DNA of 64,000 bases from the NCBI GenBank assembly GCA_025677815.1, contig JAIXMP010000006.1:992001-1056000 (forward strand), read 5' to 3'. The stretch is from Phascolomyces articulosus. Taxonomy: Eukaryota; Mucoromycota; Mucoromycetes; Mucorales; Lichtheimiaceae. Shown here one piece after another: positions 1-12,088 of the stretch (positions are counted from its first letter, which is position 1; the number at the start of each line of letters is the position of its first letter). Below the pieces are notes generated by a model. That model did no database searches. It saw only the letters and a list, made by a program, of their open reading frames with translations, and had not been told where the DNA came from. The position numbers and the translations under genes are program-made.

Positions 1-437
<437 letters not shown>

Positions 438-1078
438 GCATGTCTTTTTTTTTTCTCGCTTTCCTCTGTTTTTTTTTTCTCTCGTTTTCGTTTGATGTTT
501 TTCCCCTCCAAAAAAAAAAAAAAGTCCAATGGGTATTGTTTTTTTTTTCTATTCCAAAAAAGTTGTCAAAAAATAAAAAATTATGTTCTATCGTTCATTT
601 AAATATTTATTTATTTATTTATTTTCGGAAATGTTTTATCCGTTTTTCGTGATGTTTTGAGTCATAAGTTTTGACAAAAGGAAAAAAAAAAAAGGTTTGA
701 CAAGATGATGATAATTACATGTAAGAATTACTTTTTTGCTTCATATCAGATAAGAAGAAGAAGTAATATATCATGTGGAAAGATTACTCCTTTTTGCTGT
801 TTTTGCCTGCTACTTTAGGAGGAGTTGAATATACCCACCCAAGGATGAGATTGGTTTATGTAATGAAATGTAAACATTGATTCGCCATGATTCTTTGCGG
901 GGAAGTACGGGTGTCCACAGCATACATTTGTTTTCTTTTTGTCTGTATCTGATCTGTCTGTTTTATAACATTTTGCTGCGGCTGGCTTACTGGCAATATT
1001 TTTTTCTTCTATTTCTATTCTTTTAATAAAACAGAAAAAAAAATATTCCCTTTTTCTATTATTTATGTGTCTATTGTA
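438..1078. other. Intergenic, AT-rich
   Basis: Poly-T and poly-A runs between the protease stop and the Zn2Cys6 start. Only short unsupported frames are present. It presumably holds the protease 3' UTR and the promoter of the transcription factor; no specific site was recognised. Confidence 0.6.
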
Positions 1079-3611
1079 ATGAGTAAACGAGTACCGTGTA
1101 ATGGTAATTATTATTATTATTATTGAAACTTTATTTTTTTTATTCCATTTGAAATAGGGTACACCGTTTTAACTTTTATTCTTCTATTTTATGTTATACC
1201 GTTTAGAATGTCGAGAACATAAACGAGGGTGTTCAGGCGAAAGTCCTTGCCAACGGTAAAACCAGCATGAAGTGAACGAGTGTGTAAACTTTGAGTATCC
1301 ATTAAAAACAAGGTCAACTTACTCTTCTTCTTTTTTTTCAATCGCATATAGATGTCAACGATTCAATCTAAAATGTGTCTATACGATCAATAAATCGCCC
1401 AAGGATGAAGAATATATACAAGAACTCGCTGTACGACAACAATTGGAAACATTACGAGAACAAGTATCAACCATGGAAAAAGAACTTGATTTTTTACGCA
1501 TGGCTCAACCTACCACCATGGTCATGAATTCACCTTTCAGCAAAAATAGTTTTATGTCATCCTCGTCTTCTGATAATAATAGTACCACCAGTCATCCGTC
1601 TGTTTTTTCGTCTCCTCCATTTTATACCGAACAAGATTCACCGTCAACGACATCGAGTGATCTCTCAGACGAACAACAACAGGGAAATGAGAATGGAAAA
1701 CAATTGATTGCACATAACAAAAAAGGATATTCTATTACGGTCGATCCATCTACCCATACTTCAACAACGGATACGACTACGAAAACAATCACAGGATCCA
1801 CACCCGACCAGTTGAATTGGACATTAACTGTGAGTAACGGAAAACTCTCCATCTGCACCAATATACGAAACCATAGCGAACTCTTTGCCAGTTTACAAAA
1901 GATTGTTAGTACACTTGAATTTCAAGACAAAGTACCCACCTTATTTGAAAATGGTACCGAACCTAGTCCTATTGGCAAAGCATTACGATTCCTCATGTGG
2001 AAAAGATATGGCAAATCACGATACAAAAGTATGGCACGATCCCATCGATTAATCTTGATGGCCGCTAATACCGCCAAATCCAACACGCACGCTGTGGATG
2101 GATCCTCTGTCACTTTACAACTCTTGAACGCGTATTTCAGTTGTCAACATTTACTCTCGATCCAACTGCATCGAATAACCTTTTTCAATGAATTCGTACA
2201 TAATGGTAAAGCGGATTTTTCACCAGCAACCATGGCCCTTTGCGCTGTGATATGTATGCATCCATGTCGTCATGTTCAACAGATTATTCCAGGCGATCAA
2301 TTGATTGATTATGGACGTTATTATGCAGAACGGGCTCAGGAGGAAATGGATGATCGATTTGATGATATTAGTTTGGAAATTTATGTAGCGTATGCGTTTT
2401 TATCACTTTACAAGATGCGTATGGCTCAAGTGGAAGAAGGGATTCGTTATGCGGATATGGCGGAACGAATGTCCTATATTTTGGAAAAAGAGTTTGAGAT
2501 ACCCAACCAACCTGATGAACTCGCCCAATGTGATCCCGTCACCATCGGTAAAGCTTCCTTATTCCATCGTGCGATGCAAGCTTTGATTCGTGCACGGATG
2601 TTGGGACATATCGTATTACACAATGAAGCGGAAGAACAGCATGAAACGGAAAAAAAGAAAAAGAAAATGATGGATTATGCTCGTTTACATGCCAAAGTCC
2701 ATGGTGAAAATTTAAAAATACGTCCTGTGGTAGGGGATTCCGATGAAGAAATCAGATATATACAAGCATTTTTACATATGCAAAATTTACGATTGGAAGC
2801 CCATAAAATTGTACAAAGTTTTCAAACCAACGATATTCTTAGTTTTGTGGGGATGTTTGGTCATCAACTGGAAATGGTTATGCGTTATTGGTACAAGGAA
2901 GTCTTACCCCCAGATTATCGATTATCAGCTCACTTGTTTGATGCGACCATGACAGAAGAACGCTATTTTGAAATCTTGGATGCGGATTGTATGGGAACCC
3001 CAATTCCTTTGATTACCACGATGCGTGTGTATGCCGAGTATTTGATCATGGCCAAATCCTATTTACCCACAACACCGTATGCCGCCACATTTGGTAATCG
3101 AGACCATGCGGTAGAACAGATCAAGCCACATCAAGTGGAAAAACTCTTGGCGATTCGTCGTGAAGTGGATTTTGAAGGCACTGATGAAGAATATTTACAA
3201 ATGATGTTTTCGGCTTTACGTATTGATCCAAAAGAATTAAGGAGTTCGCTGGCGGACCTATCCGTACGAACCGTCATTTGTTCGTTAAGGATATTGCGAT
3301 ATATTCAACAACGGACCTTATCCGTGTGTTTGTATAATACATTGTTGATCAATGATTCTTGGGAAGTGTTGAAACGGGTAGGAAGGATTTATCTTTTTGA
3401 AGATAAAGGACCTACCAATGAAACTATGAAGTTACGTACTTTGTTGGAATCGTTTTATGATTTGGCACTTCAAATGTATAAAAAGCAACCTCATGATGAA
3501 GATTTGGGCGCCAAGATTAAGGTCATGGAAGAGGATTTGAATGGAGAATTAGCACTCCTTGTACCATATCATACAAAAGATCCAGATTTTTCTTATTATC
3601 TCAACATTTAA
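1079..3611 (+). CDS. Zn2Cys6 fungal transcription factor
   Basis: Model join(1079..1103,1207..1255,1352..3611), 777 residues. The zinc cluster only appears when two short upstream exons are joined: Cys7, Cys10, Cys17, Cys23, Cys26 and Cys33 give the C-x2-C-x6-C-x5-C-x2-C-x6-C pattern of Gal4-type binuclear clusters, with HKRGC after the second Cys. Both introns have GT..AG ends and split codons that restore Glu9 and Arg25. A coiled stretch (QLETLREQVSTMEKELDFL) follows, as expected for a dimerising regulator, then a Ser/Thr-rich linker to about residue 165 and a long helical region. Family members bind CGG-type sites in the nucleus. The target pathway cannot be told from sequence. A start at the in-frame ATG near 1272 would lose the zinc cluster and is therefore rejected. 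Confidence 0.88.
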
Positions 3612-3904
3612 TTTTTTTTCTCCCCTCCCTTCTCTTTTTTTCACCCATCAAACTGACAATGTTTTTTCTTGTAAATATTTATATAAATGTAAATCCAAGC
3701 TAAAATAGTTTTTTACCCACCGTTACTTTTTTTTTTTGTTTTCTGTACTCTTATTCAATAATACAATTTTTGATTATATCATTATCATTATATATTAATT
3801 ATATTCTACGGTTAAAAATGGGATGGGATGGTGTTTAAGAATAAGAATTTCCAATAATTATGTACAAAAAAAAGCAATAGATATATTACACATGGGAATA
3901 ATAA

Positions 3905-4936
3905 TTATTTCTTGAAATAATCCTTCAATTCATCCATTTCCTTTGCTTCTTGTTCCAATTCCTTTTGTTTTTCTCGTTCAGCCACTTCTTTATCCATCCA
4001 AAACTTGACATCCAATCGCCACACCTTTTTATATCCAGTCCAACCGGCTTTTGTTGTAGACACCAGTTCATAACCATGACGTTTACTAAGAATATCTGCC
4101 AATTTGGTTTCCAATTGATTGGTTTCTGCATAGAGATATTCCACTTGATGAGAATGTGCCCAAAAAGCGACACGTTTCAATAAGGGAGTCGATAATCCAT
4201 GATCCTGTAAATTGCTCTTGACCGCCAATCGTCGAATACTGGCTTCATTGGGCTTATGAGCCTTGAATAAAACACGTCCTTGTTGATCTTTTTTTTCTTT
4301 TTTACCCATCACAATACCACGTAAAGTATCATCAACACTGGCCAAAAAGGCAGCTGTTTTAGGCCATTGGGCTTGACGGATCGCCGACGATCCAGCCAAG
4401 TTTGGATCTTCTGGTGCTTGTTCCATGACTGTATTTTTGTGCATGTCCATACCAATACATCCTACAGGTTGGTTCTGTACAGTGAGTAACCAAAAATTAC
4501 CTTGGTCCGTACGATAATAAGCGCCTGGGTCTTTGAGATCATTCGCCAAGGCACGATAGACTTGAGTGGCAACGACAAAGTGATCTACAAACCAATAAAA
4601 GAATAATAATCCACCACCCATACTGGCAACGACAATGGCAATACGAGCTGCCAACATTAATTCTTGTGGCCATCCAAATGAAGCTAACTGTTTTGGAATG
4701 AGAACAAATAAGGAGGCAAAGACGAGGACCCATGCGCTCAAGACGAATGGAGATGAAAGAATATAACGAACACCTCGAGGGACGAGATCAAATGCGGTGG
4801 AGTAAACAAGGTAATGTACATATTGGAGATCTTTTTCACCATAATAAGGTCTTAGTTCAATCTTGGATCCATTGGCATCGGTTGCTGGTGGAGGTATATT
4901 GGGATTCGTTTGTGATGTGGATGACGTTGATGCCAT
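3905..4936 (-). CDS. Membrane-anchored GNAT acetyltransferase (NAT8-like)
   Basis: Single-exon protein of 343 residues. After a Ser/Thr/Pro-rich N-terminus come two hydrophobic segments, roughly residues 62-80 (FVLSAWVLVFASLFVLIP) and 92-115, followed by a GNAT fold: GNFWLLTVQNQPVGCIGM for the central strands, IRRLAVKSNLQDHGLSTPLL for the acetyl-CoA-binding helix region, and a C-terminal strand near GYELVSTTKAGWTGYKK. The acetyl-CoA loop is less canonical (QDHGLS rather than R/Q-x-x-G-x-G/A). This layout resembles animal NAT8-type enzymes that acetylate cysteine conjugates or lysines at the ER, but the substrate here is unknown. The C-terminus is rich in Lys/Glu and probably helical. It is convergent with the Zn2Cys6 gene across a gap of about 290 bases. 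Confidence 0.75.
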   Translation of the reverse strand: MASTSSTSQTNPNIPPPATDANGSKIELRPYYGEKDLQYVHYLVYSTAFDLVPRGVRYILSSPFVLSAWVLVFASLFVLIPKQLASFGWPQELMLAARIAIVVASMGGGLLFFYWFVDHFVVATQVYRALANDLKDPGAYYRTDQGNFWLLTVQNQPVGCIGMDMHKNTVMEQAPEDPNLAGSSAIRQAQWPKTAAFLASVDDTLRGIVMGKKEKKDQQGRVLFKAHKPNEASIRRLAVKSNLQDHGLSTPLLKRVAFWAHSHQVEYLYAETNQLETKLADILSKRHGYELVSTTKAGWTGYKKVWRLDVKFWMDKEVAEREKQKELEQEAKEMDELKDYFKK

Positions 4937-5114
4937 TTTAGTGAATGTTTAAACTCTGCTTTCTACAACTGTTTTGAAAATTTATTGTTCAAAAGAGCCC
5001 ATGGACTCCGCATCCAAAAAGGTGCGAAAAAAAAGGTGGTACAAAATGTAAAAAGCTCTCTCTCTCTCTCTCAGCCAATTTTTTTCTGCCACTGACGAGG
5101 AACTTTTATGCACA

Positions 5115-5225
5115 CATGTTAATTTTTTACGTTACTCATAAAAGGTTTTGTGTTGTCTGGGAATAAATTTGCGTTACTGATTTTGCGCCAATGATTTTTG
5201 CGTTAGTAATTATGCGTTCCTATTT
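5115..5225. repeat. TTGCGTTA/TTGCGCCA unit array, left arm
   Basis: Short recurrent units of the form TTGCGTTAnT and TTGCGCCA occur several times just inside the outer edge of the left arm. They are the mirror of the longer array at 12632..12795. Clustered short units near an element edge resemble subterminal transposase-binding sites, but no family was identified. Confidence 0.6.
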
Positions 5226-5295
5226 TTTGTGTCAAAGAGGTTGAGTCGTTATCCGTGCTTTGTTTATCCATTTTAATAACTTTTTCTTTTTACAA

Positions 5296-5467
5296 AATGG
5301 CTCATATGCAATTTATTTACGAGTTTAACTGCATCGCTGATGAAATATTGGCTCATGAAAGTCCTTTTGAACAGCCTGTAGACGGTGCTGACACAGATCT
5401 TCTTCACCAAACCGAAATGGAATGGGAGGAAACCCAGCTGTTGCGTGATAAAATACCCGGCCCATAA
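5296..5467 (+). CDS. Small hypothetical ORF, left arm
   Basis: A 56-residue frame, MAHMQFIYEFN to LLRDKIPGP, with an acidic middle (TEMEWEETQ). It is convergent with the gene on the other strand of the arm. The copy in the right arm (12385..12556) has ATA instead of this ATG, so it is either not translated, translated from an upstream ATG at 5255, or an exon fragment of a larger lost gene. No family was recognised. Confidence 0.25.
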
Positions 5468-5763
5468 TAAAAAAAAATAAGTTGACATTCACAATAGAAA
5501 AATACGTTTGTAGTATACAATAAACAAGCTTTCCTTGCTTGTCAATAAAAATGGTTTTTATAATTGGATATACGAATGTGTAAAAATGAATGAGTAGAAT
5601 GAGGGGGGGTACTATCGGTGGTTCTTGTATGGTATCACAATAGAGAGAACTTGACAAGGAATACTGTATGATGGGATTGTTATGAATTGGATCAGTTGTG
5701 GATAATGTATTCAGAAGAAAAAATGTCGGTTGGAAAGTATATACAAATGGTGGAACAAGCTAT

Positions 5764-7272
5764 TTATACAACAGAATTGTCTGAATTGCCTGTAATTTGT
5801 CTTTTGTTCGATGACGCGGTAGACGTTGATGTCTCGCTTGATGATGTTGATGGTGAGATATAAATGCGAGGTGGAATAACTAAACCCTCATTGTCACCCT
5901 CTTCCAATGGTATTTCATCGTTGCTGAAAATGTTATAAGTGGTTTCTGCGATTTCCTTTCCAATGATAGCGAGTTGTAATAATGGTGCCATTCGTACAAT
6001 GAAATTATCTTTACTATCAGGATAGCCTACTTGCTTTGATCTTCGAATGCGCATAACATATCCTTTTGGAATGTCCATGTCAAGCAAACTGATCTTGTTT
6101 CCTAAGGCAGTACGGCATATAATTGGTATTCGTTTTAAAAGAATATTTATCCATTGTAATAAATGTTTATATCGTACCAATGATACTATATCCTAAAATA
6201 TGAAGCTTGTTAACAAGCGACGGGTTTTCACCAATGAGCTTCATTATCATATCTCTCATTACAATGGGCAGACTAATCCATCTTTGAATTCCTTGGTTTG
6301 GTCGTTTGCCTTTCCGATTTCCAAACAGCCCAAATTCAACATCGTCGTCTCCAATATACACCGTATCTGTTTCCAATCCCATCTTCTTATTCTCCACTGG
6401 ATCTACTGCTGATATTTTTCGTTTGTTGTTTGTCTCTGATGAATTTGCTGCGCTGGATTTTTCTTTACTATAAATATGATTGTCCAGCGGAATTAGTTTA
6501 GCACGTTTCACATACAGAAGCATACACATAATGACATATATTTGTTACTGCTATCACTTACCCAAGAGCTACAATATGTTCCGAAGTATTGAATATGGTA
6601 TTTAAGAATCCCCATAAATGATACATTTTATCTGATTCCAAGTAATTTTGAATGTTAAATTTGTTTTTTTTTTTTGAGAAGAAGGAGTGCTGCATTTTCG
6701 ACCGTAGCTGATAACCATGCAAGCATAGGTTCCTCTTCAGGATCAATGTCAAGCGCACGTGAGAAGTCATATGCATCTCTGGCTGTTTTCTATAATATGA
6801 AAAACGGTAAGGATCGTGAAGAGTTTCTTGTATTTGTAGTTTTGATTTATTTACCTTATTTTTTAATTCGTCTAACTTCAATTTTAAAAATGAATCAATA
6901 GGTCTAAGCAACGGGCATCCGGCACCTTCAATCTCTTTTTTTTCTTCTTTTGTAAACACTTCATCCCAATTGGAATCACCCAAATCAAGAATAAGTCGCT
7001 GGCTTGGACTGATAAAAAGTCAAAATCATCTGTAGATGAGTTGGGGTGCAAATCGTGACTATCGGCGAATAATAGAGTAAAATTATTTCTTACTGGTAAT
7101 AATTGCAGTTTAATGCAAACTGTACAACGCGCTCTTCAACGGATAATCCTTTTACGCCTGCTTCCTTCAATGTTGCTTGCAAATACCAAAATTTGTCTTG
7201 ATCGAGAGTGTTGAAAATCGCTTGCAATTCGTTTTTCTCCCCTACACTGATTTTTGTTTTTAAGGAAGGTGA
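5764..7272 (-). pseudogene. Unknown multi-exon gene family, left copy lacking its 5' end
   Basis: Mirror of the right-arm gene. Exons map to 7094..7272, 6855..7008, 6562..6789, 6178..6467 and 5764..6101, with the same splice sites. Recognisable stretches are GEKNELQAIFNTLDQDKFW, LILDLGDSNWDEVFTKEEK, DPEEEPMLAWLSATVENA, SDKMYHLWGFLNTIFN, EKSSAANSSETNNKRK and LLDMDIPKGYVMRIRR. The first exons of the right copy are missing; upstream of 7272 the frame continues without a stop into the tail of a histone deacetylase. As in the right copy, a run of 12 A puts the third of these exons out of frame. Function unknown; no catalytic motif was recognised. Confidence 0.75.
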
Positions 7273-8913
7273 TTCATATTTTAATTGAGCATCCAGAACT
7301 AGTTTGGCAAGTAATAATTGCGCAACACAAGCAGCGACACTATTGGCAAGTGGTTCAAGTTCATAACCTTCTATAAAAATATAATAACAATAAATATAAA
7401 TATTTTTACATGTGTATCATCAACACTTTTCTTCTTTTGAATTAAATCCAGATCCTTCTTACCTTCAAGACTTAATACAGGTCTGCTATCACACATTTCT
7501 TCAGCTAAATCTTTGGTAAATTTGGTAAGTAATGCAAATTTTCGAGGTGTTACTTGATAACCACCAATCTTTAATATATATATATAATCCATATTGTCAT
7601 TAGATTCGTTTATTTCTTTATATATATACAAATATACGCGCACGAAAAAAAAGTTATGAATACATTACATTGTCTGGATGACCCTCAGCCGCATCAAAGC
7701 CCACCGAAACAAAAATCTATATATACATTATACATTGGATCAGTCAAGTATTATATTTAATATTATTGACTAAACTCTCGATCCATACCATGTCGGGGGC
7801 GAATTGACGTGCGATAGATAAAACAATATGATAAAACGTATCACCTGTAGATCCTAGTTTGAAGAATGATTGTCAGTATTATCCATCTAGATAGATTATA
7901 CATGTATTGTATGTAAAATAGAATAATAAAAATATTTACTTGGTTCCTCCTTGAAAGTATTGAAAGCAATATTTACATTACAACCTTCACCAACATCTTC
8001 ACCACACACTACGTGGATAAAAACGTCTATATTTCCAACGATGAAGTGATATATATATATATATATAAAACACTTGACATCTTGTAAAATATCTTTTCTG
8101 TTCCATTCCCATGGCTAAAATAAAATATCGATTAATAAAAGTTCATTGTCATTTCCCCCCCAATCGTACTTGTAAAAAAAAAGTGAGATTTATATAGAAA
8201 TAGAAATAAAACAACATATTTACCAATCAATAACAAGTATTTGATGTTTTTCAAGAGTGGAAGTTACTGCCATTGCGACATTGTTAAAAAAACAGAATCC
8301 CATGGCGTGATCATGTTCAGCATGGTGACTTATGTAAATAACGGGAAATTCAAGTGGGGTGCGAAGAAGGGAAAAAAAGGATAAAAAGATTTCCCACCTA
8401 AAAAAAAGGGGAGTATTTTACCAGGAGGTCTGATAAGAGCAAATCCATTATGTAGTAGACCTTCTACTACTTGATCAGTTAATTCCATAATGAACCAGCT
8501 ACTATACGTGCAGATATACTTGTATAAAGCGGATGAAATGATGTATCCACCTCTATATAAATATTTATACAATGATGAGTATGACCCCTCCTCTTCACAT
8601 GACAACAGCATCCAATAAGTCTTTCTTCTAGTTTCTTTTTACTTATTGCTAATTCGCCGTAAACCATTTCATAAACGAGTTGTGGAGGATTTACTAAGAT
8701 GGTTGACCCGTTTAATACAGCTTGTGATGCAGCTGCACTAGAGAATCGGCATCGTTGTTTTCTGATTTGATTTCGATCCGCCTTGACCACTTTCCCACCT
8801 TCCATACCTTGAGCTTTTCCTGTACTAGTACTAGTAGTAACTTTTGTTGTTATCGTTAAAACTGTTACATACATATTCCAAAGAACAATATAGTAAATTA
8901 GTAAATAAATCAA
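7273..8913 (-). pseudogene. Class II histone deacetylase relic
   Basis: Reading the minus strand through several introns gives class II HDAC blocks in the right order: FHPLYTSISARIVAGSL, then [82 protein letters not shown], and GGYQVTPRKFALLTKF. The active-site HH pair and the GFDA block are present. Damage is also visible: a frame change between AGSL and the next block near 8490; no usable AG acceptor in the right phase before HHAEHD (AAGTCAC where AGGTCAC would fit); the Asp-x-His zinc ligands expected between IDW and HGNG are missing; and stops occur near 8030. The N-terminal part (8600-8913) is not clearly HDAC-like. The last exon (7273..7370) runs in frame into the neighbouring repeat gene. 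Confidence 0.8.
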
Positions 8914-9628
8914 ATTTTTTTAAAGTACAAATAAAAAAAAATAGAAGAGCTATACAATGATTGGGGGTGGATATAAAAAATATTTGGGGTATATTGATAA
9001 AACCAACTATGCTTTTGAAAAGATACATATCAGGGGGTGTTAACACAATAGCCGATATGAGTCATTGATGATGATGAATACAACATGTTCATGGTGCCTC
9101 CAAGCATAAAGGATAACGGTTATAATAACTATTTTAATAGCAGGGCACGACCAAGGCATCAAGGAAGATGGCTAGAGATAGTATGAATATCAACTCTTCT
9201 TTTTTCCACTTTGTATTTTCATTGCAATTTTAGAAGTCAACTTGTCCTTGGTTGTTCAAAAAATTCCTTGCTTGTTTTATTCCTTCGAGACCATCTTCTT
9301 CAAAAGATCTATGCGTAGTATTAGTATTAGTTTTAGTTTCGGTATGCAACAAAACCAGACACCACTCTTTTTAGCAAAGACACTTTACCGTTTATTCATA
9401 AGTTCTGATAGTTAAACTTATAATCTTCCAAGGTCAATACCCAGTAATTGATGATAACCCACATTTTCCCTAAGCTAATAATAATAATAATAATAATAAT
9501 ACTTTTTCCAATCGCTGCTTCGTTATAAATAAGTTACCTCATTTCATATACAATTTCGTTCACTATCACGATAGCATGGAACTCGTAGTAACGTAAATAT
9601 GTTTAAAGAACGTAAAAAAAAAAATAAA
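8914..9628. other. Core of the inverted repeat, no gene seen
   Basis: AT-rich spacer between the deacetylase relic and the GGATATTACC motif array. Only short frames; one ATA/AAT microsatellite near 9475-9502. Confidence 0.5.
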
Positions 9629-9966
9629 ACGCAATGCATTCTTGAGGTTAGGCGGGGATATTACCCACTCAGTACCAAAAAAACACATAACGCGGACTAC
9701 ATTTAGTCCTGTAGTGGCACACTGAACAACACACGGGGATATTACCTGTCGAATCGTTCAATGTACTACCAAAGAAGAAAAGCAAAGTAAAAAATAAACG
9801 CAATGCACGTTGAGGTTAGGTGGGGATATTACCCACTCAATACCAGAAACGTACACCACTCCATTGAATAACACACGGGGATATTACCTGTCGAATCATT
9901 CAATGTTTAAAAAGGAAAATTGAATAACACACAGGGATATTACCTGTCGAATCATTCAATATTTAA
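9629..9966. repeat. Array of GGATATTACC motifs upstream of the right-arm gene
   Basis: The core GGGATATTACC occurs five times within about 300 bases, in two longer unit types. Unit A (two copies, about 9629-9676 and 9797-9844) has ACGCAATGCA, GAGGTTAGG, then the core and CACTCARTACC. Unit B (three copies, about 9721-9764, 9862-9909 and 9919-9966) has TGAATAACACAC, the core, then TGTCGAATCATTCAAT; in the second copy its ends form an 8-base inverted repeat (CATTGAAT/ATTCAATG). The array ends about 160 bases before the ATG at 10124, so a regulatory or replication/transposition role is possible but unproven. Confidence 0.8.
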
Positions 9967-10123
9967 AGGGTAAAAAAGCAAAGTAGAAAAAAAAGTTTAC
10001 AGCACCAGAAAAAGAGAAGAGACTCTGAAGCAAAAATAAATAAAAATATAAAATACGGAGTTATGGCAACGAACTTTACAAACCACGCCACTTGCTTCTT
10101 GACCTCATACTGAAAATTGCAAA

Positions 10124-12088
10124 ATGTCAAACTTGAACGAAATTTTATCTGAACGTAAGTCCATTGTTATGAAAACGTTAACGATGCATTTGTAATCTTT
10201 ACTAAACGTCTTGATAGATTTCACCAAATACTTTGAACAAGAAACAGAAACACCAAGCCTCAAAAAACTCTATCACTATGACAACGAATTTTTTATAAAG
10301 CACAGCAACACCAACTATAAGCCAACATGGGTAAATAGATTCAAAAAGGCCATTGAGGATAGAAATATTGAAGTAAGTAATGCATTTTCTATAATAATAG
10401 TGACTTGCGACGTGCTCTTGTGCTAATTTATTGAAATAATAGGTATATAAACAAGAAGAACCTGATTGGGAGGTTATTCAAAAGGTAGTTAGAATAGTAG
10501 TATTAAGCTGTAATAATTCTACTCTTCTCTGCCCAAATCTGCAGAATCAACCAAATCCAAAACAAGCAATAAGTCACGTTCACCTTCCTCAAAAACAAAA
10601 ATCAGTGTAGGGGAGAAAAACGAATTGCAAGCGATTTTCAACACTCTCGATCAAGACAAATTTTGGTATTTGCAAGCAACATTGAAGGAAGCAGGCGTAA
10701 AAGGATTATCCGTTGAAGAGCGCGTTGTACAGTTTGCATTAAACTGCAATTATTACCAGTAAGAAATAATTTTACTCTATTATTCGCCGATAGTCACGAT
10801 TTGCACCCCAACTCATCTACAGATGATTTTGACTTTTTATCAGTCCAAGCCAGCGACTTATTCTTGATTTGGGTGATTCCAATTGGGATGAAGTGTTTAC
10901 AAAAGAAGAAAAAAAAGAGATTGAAGGTGCCGGATGCCCGTTGCTTAGACCTATTGATTCATTTTTAAAATTGAAGTTAGACGAATTAAAAAATAAGGTA
11001 AATAAATCAAAACTACAAATACAAGAAACTCTTCACGATCCTTACCGTTTTTCATATTATAGAAAACAGCCAGAGATGCATATGACTTCTCACGTGCGCT
11101 TGACATTGATCCTGAAGAGGAACCTATGCTTGCATGGTTATCAGCTACGGTCGAAAATGCAGCACTCCTTCTTCTCAAAAAAAAAAAACAAATTTAACAT
11201 TCAAAATTACTTGGAATCAGATAAAATGTATCATTTATGGGGATTCTTAAATACCATATTCAATACTTCGGAACATATTGTAGCTCTTGGGTAAGTGATA
11301 GCAGTAACAAATATATGTCATTATGTGTATGCTTCTGTATGTGAAACGTGCTAAACTAATTCCGCTGGACAATCATATTTATAGTAAAGAAAAATCCAGC
11401 GCAGCAAATTCATCAGAGACAAACAACAAACGAAAAATATCAGCAGTAGATCCAGTGGAGAATAAGAAGATGGGATTGGAAACAGATACGGTGTATATTG
11501 GAGACGACGATGTTGAATTTGGGCTGTTTGGAAATCGGAAAGGCAAACGACCAAACCAAGGAATTCAAAGATGGATTAGTCTGCCCATTGTAATGAGAGA
11601 TATGATAATGAAGCTCATTGGTGAAAACCCGTCGCTTGTTAACAAGCTTCATATTTTAGGATATAGTATCATTGGTACGATATAAACATTTATTACAATG
11701 GATAAATATTCTTTTAAAACGAATACCAATTATATGCCGTACTGCCTTAGGAAACAAGATCAGTTTGCTTGACATGGACATTCCAAAAGGATATGTTATG
11801 CGCATTCGAAGATCAAAGCAAGTAGGCTATCCTGATAGTAAAGATAATTTCATTGTACGAATGGCACCATTATTACAACTCGCTATCATTGGAAAGGAAA
11901 TCGCAGAAACCACTTATAACATTTTCAGCAACGATGAAATACCATTGGAAGAGGGTGACAATGAGGGTTTAGTTATTCCACCTCGCATTTATATCTCACC
12001 ATCAACATCATCAAGCGAGACATCAACGTCTACCGCGTCATCGAACAAAAGACAAATTACAGGCAATTCAGACAATTCTGTTGTATAA
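10124..12088 (+). CDS. Unknown multi-exon gene family, right copy with 5' end
   Basis: Exons by frame and splice sites: 10124..10154, 10218..10372, 10443..10484, 10545..10758, 10844..10997, 11063..11290, 11385..11674, 11751..12088. It starts MSNLNEILSE, then FTKYFEQETETPSLKKLYHY and PTWVNRFKKAIEDRN, continues with the blocks described for the left copy, and ends with a Ser/Thr-rich tail (STSSSETSTSTASSNKR). No transmembrane segment or known domain was recognised; a basic KRKISAVD-type stretch could be a nuclear signal. Two defects: the join 10484/10545 is out of phase by one base, and the A12 run at 11177-11188 shifts the frame before NIQNYLESDK. It may be a slightly decayed copy, or these may be assembly or splicing misreadings on my part. 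Such a gene inside a repeat suggests a dispersed, perhaps transposon-borne, family. Confidence 0.6.

Larger units (their letters stand above)
5115..7272. repeat. Left arm of a 2.16-kb inverted repeat
   Basis: Reads as the reverse complement of 10580..12739; position x here matches position 17852 minus x for nearly the whole arm, with a 2-base indel close to the outer end. The frames compared were identical apart from a few bases (for example ATG at 5296 against ATA on the other side, and small changes around 5130-5165). The outer boundary is at CATGTTAATTTTT (5115), the inner one at AGGAAGGTGA (7263-7272). Such identity implies a recent duplication or gene conversion. Confidence 0.95.

Noticed and set aside
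9721..9966. Rolling-circle replication origin of CRESS-DNA type (TATTAC in a stem-loop)
   Set aside because: The loop between the 8-base arms is about 28 bases, the nonamer does not fit at its second base, and no Rep protein is encoded nearby.
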